DNA from: JAWWBN01 sp033720955
GTDB lineage: Bacteria > Acidobacteriota > Thermoanaerobaculia > Multivoradales > JAHEKO01
Assembly: GCA_033720955.1 (NCBI GenBank)
Contig: JAWWBN010000113.1
Location: 1 to 11,294, forward strand
DNA length: 11,294 bases
Direction of reading: 5' to 3'
The translations under genes and the position numbers were made by a program. Positions 5,738-11,294 of the stretch are shown here, piece after piece. The first letter of the stretch is position 1; each line of letters opens with the position of its first letter. The notes under the pieces were generated by a model. It was given only the letters and a program-made list of their open reading frames with translations, was not told the origin of the DNA and made no database searches.

Positions 5738-7111
5738 GTGGCCACCGCACCCTACTTCGTCATCAGCCCCAACACGGTGCTGAGCGTGCTGGGTCTCCTC
5801 CACGGTCCGGACCGGGCGGTCCCGACGCCGGCGGAAGACTGGCGGGAGGCCGTCGTCGACGTCGTCGTTCCGGCGCTCAACGAGGAGGACAACATCGCGC
5901 TCTGCCTGGCCTCGGTCGCCCGGCAGACGATGCGGCCGCGTCGCATCCTGGTGGTGGACGACGGCAGCTCCGACCGGACTCTGCAGCGCGCCATCGCCTA
6001 CAGCGAGGCCGCCGGGATGGAGCTGATCCCGATCCACCGCAAGAAGCCGATCGGCAAGACGCCGACCATCAAGCGGCAGGCCCGCGAGCTCGACTCGGAC
6101 GTCGAGTTCATCCTGGACGCCGACACGGTGCTCGAGTCGGAGAACTACATCGAGCGCACCGTCCAGGAGCTCTACCAGGGCATCGGAATCGCGTCGGCCT
6201 GCGGGGTGGTGCTGCCGCTGCGGACCCGGGATCGGAAGCGCCTCCTCGACGATCCCGTGATCCGCGCGAGCTGCCCCCAGATCCCCAGCCACACCGACCC
6301 GAGCTGGGGGCAGCGGCTGGACCGGGCGATCACCAATCTCTATCGCGGCGTCCTCTACCTTCTCCTGCAGCGCTTCGTGTACCGGGGCCAGATGGTCTTC
6401 TTCGGGACCATCACCAACCCCGTGGGCTGCGCGGTGGCCTACCGCCGCAAGTACATCGAGGACCTCTTCGCCCTCTACGAGCCCGTCCTGGGCGACGATC
6501 TCACCAACTCCGAGGACATCTTCATCGGCTTCTCGATGCTCAACGAGGGCTATCGCAACATCCAGCTCGGCGACGTGATGGCGCGGTCTCTGGAGCCGCG
6601 GGCCCGGCGGCTGCCGCGGCAGCTCTACCTCTGGTCCTCGGCCTTCCTCCAGAGCTGCTACTACTTCGACGATCTGGTGCGCAGCCCGCTCAAGGCGCTG
6701 CGCCGGGCCCGCCGCCGGCGACGGGTGAGGAGGGACGGCAGCGGAGCCGACCAGCGCAAAGTGGTCGAGGCCTACCGTCAGCCCTTCGGTCGCGACCACA
6801 CCCGCCGTCTGGGCCGGCCGGTGGGATGGGTGGTGCTGATGAGCGCCATCGAGAAGGTCTTCTTCCCCACGGCGCTGCTCGTGATGATCCTCCTGCGGGC
6901 CTGGGAGCCGCTGGCGGTGACCCTCGCCGCGGAGACCGCGGTGTGTCTGGGGATCCTGGCCGCCACCGCGAAGGGGGAGCGACTGCGGTCCGTCGGCAAG
7001 GGGCTCGTGGTGGCGCCGATCCGCTACGCCAGCCTGCTGTTCGACCTGGTCACCATGGGACGCTTCGTGGTCGATCTCTGGTTCCGCCGCAACCGGAAGT
7101 GGCGCAAGTGA
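5738..7111 (+). CDS. Membrane family-2 glycosyltransferase
   Basis: The product is 457 residues. GTG at 5738 is the first in-frame ATG/GTG/TTG after the stop at 5657-5659; the ribosome binding site is poor (AGGG about 17 bases upstream). The GT-A core is clear: VVVPALNEEDN near residue 45, VVDDGSSD (D74, D75, D79) for the nucleotide, LDADT (D127, D129) as the metal-binding DxD, NPVGCAVAYRR for the acceptor region, and NSEDIF (E259, D260) as the TED-like catalytic base. Where processive synthases have QxxRW, this protein has QLYLW (295-299). About three hydrophobic segments follow: 363-385, 387-410 and 425-450. There is no obvious N-terminal membrane helix. It probably polymerises or transfers a sugar from a nucleotide-sugar at the cytoplasmic face of the inner membrane. 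Its stop overlaps the start of the outer-membrane barrel gene, pointing to a joint role in surface glycan production. Confidence 0.88.
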   Translation: MATAPYFVISPNTVLSVLGLLHGPDRAVPTPAEDWREAVVDVVVPALNEEDNIALCLASVARQTMRPRRILVVDDGSSDRTLQRAIAYSEAAGMELIPIHRKKPIGKTPTIKRQARELDSDVEFILDADTVLESENYIERTVQELYQGIGIASACGVVLPLRTRDRKRLLDDPVIRASCPQIPSHTDPSWGQRLDRAITNLYRGVLYLLLQRFVYRGQMVFFGTITNPVGCAVAYRRKYIEDLFALYEPVLGDDLTNSEDIFIGFSMLNEGYRNIQLGDVMARSLEPRARRLPRQLYLWSSAFLQSCYYFDDLVRSPLKALRRARRRRRVRRDGSGADQRKVVEAYRQPFGRDHTRRLGRPVGWVVLMSAIEKVFFPTALLVMILLRAWEPLAVTLAAETAVCLGILAATAKGERLRSVGKGLVVAPIRYASLLFDLVTMGRFVVDLWFRRNRKWRK

Positions 7112-9153
7112 GACACGCCGGGGGAGTCGTGGCGCTGGCCCTCGTGGCCGCCGTCGCGGGCGCGCAGGTGCCCGAGAGCGGTCTCGCCGCCGAAGGCCGG
7201 GGCGCCTGGGAGGAGGCCCTGCGGATCTACCTGGACGCCACCGAGAGCTCCGCCGCCCCGGCCGAGCTGTGGGTGAGGATCGGCGACATCGAGGCCCGCC
7301 TGGGACACGCCGAAGCGGCCGCCGACGCCCTGGCCCAGGCCACGGCCGCGGCGCCCGACGACGTCTCCGTGGTGATCCGGTTCTCCCGGGCGGCCGCCGT
7401 GGCGGGCCAGCCCGAGAGGGCGCTGGCCGCGGCGGAGCGGGCGCTCGAGCTCCGGCCGGACGACGTCGAGCTGCTCGTGGCCCGCGCCCGTCTGGCGAAC
7501 TGGGTGGCGGACTACGAGCGGGCGAGGGCGAGCTGGCAGCGGGCGCTGGAGCTGGCTCCCGACTCGGACGCCGCCGAGCTGGGGCTGGCGCGCACCGAGG
7601 CGTGGAGCGGCGAGCTCGACCGCGCCGCGCGGAGGCTGCGCTCGTACCTCGAGCGCCGCCCCGACGACGCCGACGCCCGTCTCGAGCTGGCCCGGGTCGA
7701 GAGCTGGAGGGGCGACTTCGCGACCGCGCTCGGGCAGCTCGAGGAGTACCGCCGTCTGCGCGGCGAGGGCCCCGTCTACCGCCGGGAGCGGGCCCACTCG
7801 CTGCTGGGCTCGGATCGTCCGGCGGCGGCTCTCGAGACCCTCGGCCCGCCGCCGTGGGAGGGAACGGACCCCTTCTGGAGCCAGCTCACCCGGACTCTGG
7901 CGCTGGCGCAGCGGCAGCCGCGTCGGGCGCTCGAGGGACTCGCGGAGCTCGCGGCCGAGCGTCCCGAGGACCCGCTGACGGCCGAGGCCTTCCGAGTGGT
8001 GCGGACGCCGCTGCGGGCCGCGCTCGTTCCCGGCTTCGAGCTCTACGACGACTCGGACGGCATCCGCCGGGGCGTCGCCCGGGTGGGCGCCGGGGTCCCC
8101 CTGGGCGCCGCGACCCGACTCGAGCTGGGCCTCTACTCGGGAGAGATCGAGGCCGACCCGGGCTCCGGCCTGGCCCCCCTCACGGGCCCGCCCTCGCGCG
8201 ACTACGAGGGGGTCTGGGCCGCTCTCAGCCCGAGGCTGGGGCCGGCCGTCCAGGTGGACCTGCGTGTCGGCGACGTCGAGGCCGAGGGCCGGGACGATCT
8301 CGTCACCTGGGGCGCCGCGGCGCGTCTGCGGCCCAGCGACCGCTTCCGCCTGGCCCTGGAGGCGGAGCACGACTACTACGTCGTCTCCCCGCGGGCCCTG
8401 TCGCTGGGGATCGAGCGTCGCGCCTACCGCGCCCGGCTCGCCTGGCAGAGCACTCTGCGCTCCCAGTGGGAGCTGCTGGCGCAACAGGACGATCTCTCCG
8501 ACGGCAACCGGCGCCGCGAGCTGCTCCTCGAGCCGCGTCGCAGCATGCGCCGCACGCAGCGCTGGAACTTGGACCTCGGGCTGCGCGGCCGCTGGGTCGG
8601 CTTCGACCGCGATCTCGACAACGGGTACTACGACCCGAAGCGCTACCTGCAGCTCGCTGCGACGGGCTTCGCCTACCGGAAGCTGTCGTCCGACAACGGG
8701 CTGAGCTTCATGCTGACCCTGGGCGGCTACGAGGACTCCCAGTCCGACGGCTTCCGGTTCGGCGGCGACGCGGCGGTGAGCCTCACCCTGGGTCTCTACC
8801 GGGACTGGATGCTGGAGCTGCGGGCGGCGGCGAGCGAGAACTCGCGGCTGGCCAGTGGGGCCTTCAGCGCGCTCAGCGGCGCGGTCTACCTGACGCGGCG
8901 CTTCGGCGGGCCGGGGCCGGCGCCGCCGGAGCCCGCGCCGCGGCCGCCCGTGCGACCGCTCGGCTCGCCGGTCGTCTCCTCTCTGAAGGCCCATCTCGAG
9001 GCCGCGCACCCGGCGCCGGAGCGGGCGCCGGAGCCGGAGCCGGAGCCGGAGGGCGTCGAGCCCCGAGACCCCGCCGCGCCACCCGGCGCCGGGGCGGAGG
9101 AGCCGGGCTACGCCTGCCTGGTCGAGGTCTCGAGCTCGCGACGGGTGAGATAA
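7108..9153 (+). CDS. TPR-containing outer-membrane beta-barrel protein (YaiO/PgaA-like)
   Basis: The product is 681 residues. GTG at 7108 overlaps the GT2 stop (GTGA), and GGAAG lies about 8 bases upstream. Residues 1-20 form a signal peptide (RHAGGVVALALVAAVAGAQ). Residues about 24-305 are tetratricopeptide repeats, for example PERALAAAERALELRPDD and YERARASWQRALELAPDS, with the AWSGELDRA and SWRGDFATAL forms common in YaiO-type porins. Residues about 310-599 are alternating beta strands with many aromatic and charged residues, ending GAVYLTRRF, a typical C-terminal barrel signature with a final Phe. Family members such as PgaA move polysaccharide through the outer membrane; E. coli yaiO likewise sits beside a GT2 gene. 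An 82-residue Pro/Glu-rich tail follows Phe599, which is unusual because barrels normally end at that Phe. Export of the GT2 product is an inference. Confidence 0.86.
   Translation: MRHAGGVVALALVAAVAGAQVPESGLAAEGRGAWEEALRIYLDATESSAAPAELWVRIGDIEARLGHAEAAADALAQATAAAPDDVSVVIRFSRAAAVAGQPERALAAAERALELRPDDVELLVARARLANWVADYERARASWQRALELAPDSDAAELGLARTEAWSGELDRAARRLRSYLERRPDDADARLELARVESWRGDFATALGQLEEYRRLRGEGPVYRRERAHSLLGSDRPAAALETLGPPPWEGTDPFWSQLTRTLALAQRQPRRALEGLAELAAERPEDPLTAEAFRVVRTPLRAALVPGFELYDDSDGIRRGVARVGAGVPLGAATRLELGLYSGEIEADPGSGLAPLTGPPSRDYEGVWAALSPRLGPAVQVDLRVGDVEAEGRDDLVTWGAAARLRPSDRFRLALEAEHDYYVVSPRALSLGIERRAYRARLAWQSTLRSQWELLAQQDDLSDGNRRRELLLEPRRSMRRTQRWNLDLGLRGRWVGFDRDLDNGYYDPKRYLQLAATGFAYRKLSSDNGLSFMLTLGGYEDSQSDGFRFGGDAAVSLTLGLYRDWMLELRAAASENSRLASGAFSALSGAVYLTRRFGGPGPAPPEPAPRPPVRPLGSPVVSSLKAHLEAAHPAPERAPEPEPEPEGVEPRDPAAPPGAGAEEPGYACLVEVSSSRRVR
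9031..9051 (+). repeat. Short tandem repeat GAGCCG (3.5 copies) in the barrel tail
   Basis: Three and a half exact copies of GAGCCG encode an alternating Glu-Pro run in the tail of the outer-membrane protein. Slippage here by whole units would keep the frame. Confidence 0.6.
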
Positions 9154-9194
9154 TCCCGCCAGCGAACCGACCGACTCGCGGGAGACCCACCCGA

Positions 9195-10076
9195 ATGCGT
9201 GGACTCGGCGACAGCCCCTGGAAAGCGACGCTGGCGGGGGTCCTCCTCGCCGCGGCCCTGCTCGCGGCGCCGACGAGGGGCCAGGAGAGCCCCGGGGATG
9301 GGGCGTGCGACGGCATCCGTCCGGTCGACCTGCGCTCCATCTGCGAGCGTGGCGAGCTGCGGGTGGCCCGCTACCGCGGCCAGCGGCCGCCCTTCTTCTT
9401 CGAGCGCGACGGGCGCTGGGTGGGCTTCGACGTGGACCTGGGCCGCGACATCGCCACCCGGCTGGGAGTGGAGTACCGGGAGATCCCGACCGCTCCCTCT
9501 TTCGACGCGGTCGTGGACCGGGTGGCCGAGGGGTCGGCCGACCTCGGCCTGTCCAAGCTCAGCGCCACTCTGGCGCGCGCCACCCGGGTGCGCTTCAGCC
9601 GGCCCTACCTGACCGTCTACCAGGCGCTGCTGGTGAACCGTCTGTCGGCGCCCGCCGGCGCGGATCCCTTTCGCGCCCTCGACGCGGCCGGCACAGGCAT
9701 CGGGGCGCTGGACGGCAGCGCCTACGTCGGCTACGCCCGGGCCAGCTTCCGTGCCGCCGAGGTGCGCCCCTACTCCGACTTCTCGGCCATGATGGACGAC
9801 GTCGTCGCCGGCCGCCTGGACGCCGCCCTCATGGACAGCGCGCGGGCCAACACCTGGCGTCGCCGCAATCGCGAGAAGCTGGTGCAGGTGCGCTCCCGGG
9901 TGGACAAGTCGCGCCGCGACCCGCTGGCGATCGCCGTCTCCTGGGACAAGACCCATCTGCTGGCCTGGATCGATCTCTATCTCGACGGCATCGAGGCCGA
10001 CGGCACGGCGGAGCGGCTCTACCGGAAGTGGTTCGTCGACGACCCGGGGGTCGGGTCGGAGGGGGAGAGCCGGTGA
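9195..10076 (+). CDS. Periplasmic family-3 solute-binding protein, amino-acid type
   Basis: The product is 293 residues. ATG at 9195 has GGAGA at 9181-9185, 9 bases upstream. Residues 1 to about 30 form a signal peptide (WKATLAGVLLAAALLAAPTRGQ). The mature protein follows the SBP_bac_3 layout: CERGELRVARY, then VGFDVDLGRDIATRLGV (76-92), then LGLSKLSATLARATRVRFSRPY and, in lobe two, GRLDAALMDSARANTW. By eye alignment to HisJ, R128 matches the Arg that clamps the ligand alpha-carboxylate and D214 matches the Asp that holds the alpha-amino group, so an amino acid or close analogue is the likely ligand. It lies 41 bases after the barrel gene, and its TGA overlaps the GTG of the SDF symporter. 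No ABC permease or ATPase is in the window. Confidence 0.9.
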   Translation: MRGLGDSPWKATLAGVLLAAALLAAPTRGQESPGDGACDGIRPVDLRSICERGELRVARYRGQRPPFFFERDGRWVGFDVDLGRDIATRLGVEYREIPTAPSFDAVVDRVAEGSADLGLSKLSATLARATRVRFSRPYLTVYQALLVNRLSAPAGADPFRALDAAGTGIGALDGSAYVGYARASFRAAEVRPYSDFSAMMDDVVAGRLDAALMDSARANTWRRRNREKLVQVRSRVDKSRRDPLAIAVSWDKTHLLAWIDLYLDGIEADGTAERLYRKWFVDDPGVGSEGESR

Positions 10077-11294
10077 GCGGAGCGGCGGCGAAGCGGCGCC
10101 GATGGGAGACCCTCCTGCGGCTGTTGCCGATTGCCGGAGCGGTGCTCGTCGGGGGCCTGGTGGGCAGCGTCAGCCCGGCGACCGGCGAGTTCCTCGCCCC
10201 CTTCGGGCGGCTCTACCTCTCCCTGCTGCTGATGTGCGTCATCCCCATCCTGGGCGCGGCGGTGGTCTCCAGCCTGGGCCGGATGATCGCCAGCCACCGG
10301 CTCGGGAAGAACCTGCTGGTCATCGCCCTCGTCTTCTGGGTGGGGATGCTGCTGGCGGCCGCCATCGGCACCGGGGTGGGCTGGGTCGCCGGGGTGGGCC
10401 GGGGCCTCGAGTTCTCGCCGGCGGTGGGCGGCCTGCTCTACGAGGCGGAGTCGAGCGACGGCTTCCGCCAGCCCGGCGGCGGCGACGGCGCGGCCGAGCC
10501 CGAGCGCTACGTGGAGCTCTTCGAGGGCTCCGCGGCGGAGGAGCCGGCGATCGACCCCGGCGCCGGCACCGAGCCCGAAGGGCCGCGGGTCCTGATCTAC
10601 CTGAACCAGCTCATCCCCGGGAACCTCGTGGAGGCCTACCTCGAGGACAACTACCTGGCGGTGCTCTTCTTCGCGGTTCTCCTGGGGGTCGCCCTGGGCT
10701 TCGCGCCGCCCGAGACGCGCGGCCTCGCCCTGGGCGTGCTCGAGGCGCTCTTCGACTCGCTGCTGCGGATCATCACCTGGGTGATCCGCCTGCTGCCGGC
10801 GGGGCTGGTGTGCATCGTCGCCGGCCAGGTCGCCGGCGGGGGGCTGGAGTTCGTCTCGGTCTTCCGCAAGGTGATCCTGGTGAGCGTTCTGACCACGGTG
10901 ACCACCATGGTCCTCTTCACCCTGACCATCTGGCGGGTGCGCGGCGGCACCCCGCTCAGCGTGCTGCGCGGCCTGCGCGAGCCGCTGGTGGTGGCCTTCG
11001 CGACCTCCAGCAGCTTCGCCTCGATCCCGGCGGCGATGGTGGCGCTCAAGGAGAAGCTCGGGCTGGTGCGGGAGAACGTGAACCTCTTCCTGCCGCTGGG
11101 CATCACCATGAATCCCATCGGCAGCGCGCTCTTCTTCAGCCTCTCCTCGATCTTCGCGGTGCAGCTCCACGGCGGCGCCGAGCTCAGCCTGGGCGCCGGC
11201 AAGGTGGCCATGCTGATCCTGGGCTCGGTGCTGGCGGGGGTGGCGGCGATGGGACTCCCCGGGGTGAGCGCGCTCTGGATGCTGAGCATCGTTC
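10073..11294 (+). CDS. SDF/DAACS-family cation symporter, C-terminus cut by window edge
   Basis: 407 residues are visible; GltPh-type proteins have about 420. GTG at 10073 overlaps the binding-protein stop (GTGA), with a purine-rich GGAGGGGGAGAG ribosome binding region just upstream. Basic MSGAAAKRRRW opens the protein, then helices one to three (to about residue 110). A hydrophilic acidic loop (113-176) follows, then LNQLIPGNLVEAYLEDNYLAV leads into helix four. The hallmark segments are ATSSSFASIP (310-319, serine-rich HP1 tip), FLPLGITMNPIGS (NPIGS at 347-351, where the family normally has NMDGT) and GLPGVSALWML (394-404, HP2). The TM8 residues that select substrate (GltPh D394, R397) lie beyond the edge. 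The family couples uptake of acidic or neutral amino acids or dicarboxylates to Na+ or H+. Pairing with the amino-acid-binding protein suggests amino-acid uptake. Confidence 0.9.
   Translation, partial: MSGAAAKRRRWETLLRLLPIAGAVLVGGLVGSVSPATGEFLAPFGRLYLSLLLMCVIPILGAAVVSSLGRMIASHRLGKNLLVIALVFWVGMLLAAAIGTGVGWVAGVGRGLEFSPAVGGLLYEAESSDGFRQPGGGDGAAEPERYVELFEGSAAEEPAIDPGAGTEPEGPRVLIYLNQLIPGNLVEAYLEDNYLAVLFFAVLLGVALGFAPPETRGLALGVLEALFDSLLRIITWVIRLLPAGLVCIVAGQVAGGGLEFVSVFRKVILVSVLTTVTTMVLFTLTIWRVRGGTPLSVLRGLREPLVVAFATSSSFASIPAAMVALKEKLGLVRENVNLFLPLGITMNPIGSALFFSLSSIFAVQLHGGAELSLGAGKVAMLILGSVLAGVAAMGLPGVSALWMLSIV

Noticed and set aside
5645..6799. A long open frame antisense to the GT2 gene.
   Set aside because: The sense frame has the GT2 DD, DxD and SED motifs; the antisense frame has no family pattern or ribosome site.
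7024..9009. A long open frame antisense to the outer-membrane barrel gene.
   Set aside because: The sense frame has a signal peptide, TPRs and barrel strands; the antisense frame has a biased Arg/Gln/Gly/Pro composition and no recognisable domain.
10019..11170. A long open frame antisense to the SDF symporter.
   Set aside because: It is dominated by His, Gln, Glu, Asp and Arg, the expected mirror of Leu/Val/Ala-rich membrane codons, while the sense frame carries clear SDF motifs.

Overview
The window is very GC-rich DNA (well over 65% G+C by eye, with G or C at most third codon positions) that is densely packed with genes. An outer-membrane beta-barrel gene and several proteins with signal peptides indicate a diderm (Gram-negative) bacterium. 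The style fits Acidobacteriota, Myxococcota or similar deep-branching environmental bacteria, but nothing here fixes the phylum. No tRNA, rRNA, insertion sequence, integrase or CRISPR array is visible.

Layout. (1) 1-1986, minus strand: a two-gene unit of secreted proteins. A beta-propeller-like protein (820-1986) is followed by a protein with a bacterial Ig-like domain that runs off the left edge (1-823). (2) 2087-4357, plus strand, divergent from unit 1: a 756-residue secreted protein with a C-terminal GH113-like TIM barrel (mannanase family, both catalytic glutamates visible) behind an N-terminal region resembling a metallopeptidase that has lost its zinc motif. (3) 4294-5466, minus strand: a 72-residue dodecin-like flavin-binding protein and an EamA-family (DMT) transporter. 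The transporter converges on the GH113 gene with a 64-bp tail overlap. (4) 5467-5737: a 271-bp divergent intergenic region with strong inverted repeats, a direct repeat and a 40-nt AT-rich island. (5) 5738-11294, plus strand: a four-gene run. It holds a membrane GT2 glycosyltransferase, a TPR/outer-membrane beta-barrel protein (start overlapping the GT2 stop), a periplasmic family-3 amino-acid-binding protein, and an SDF/DAACS-family symporter (start overlapping the binding-protein stop) that is cut by the right edge.

How the parts may work together. The GT2 and TPR-barrel pair has the logic of exopolysaccharide synthesis plus outer-membrane export (compare PgaC/PgaA and the E. coli YaiP/YaiO neighbours). 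The GH113-like enzyme nearby could trim or degrade such a glycan, but it is a separate transcription unit. The most unusual pair is the last one. A family-3 solute-binding protein that keeps the amino-acid-anchoring Arg and Asp is translationally coupled to a secondary SDF symporter rather than to an ABC permease. The symporter carries an enlarged acidic TM3-TM4 loop and a rewritten NMDGT sodium motif. This suggests a binding-protein-dependent secondary amino-acid transporter, TRAP-like in logic but built on a different fold; this is an inference from sequence and context.

Three starts are GTG. Two genes (the Ig-like protein and the EamA transporter) have no in-frame ATG, GTG or TTG near the expected N-terminus and probably start at CTG.
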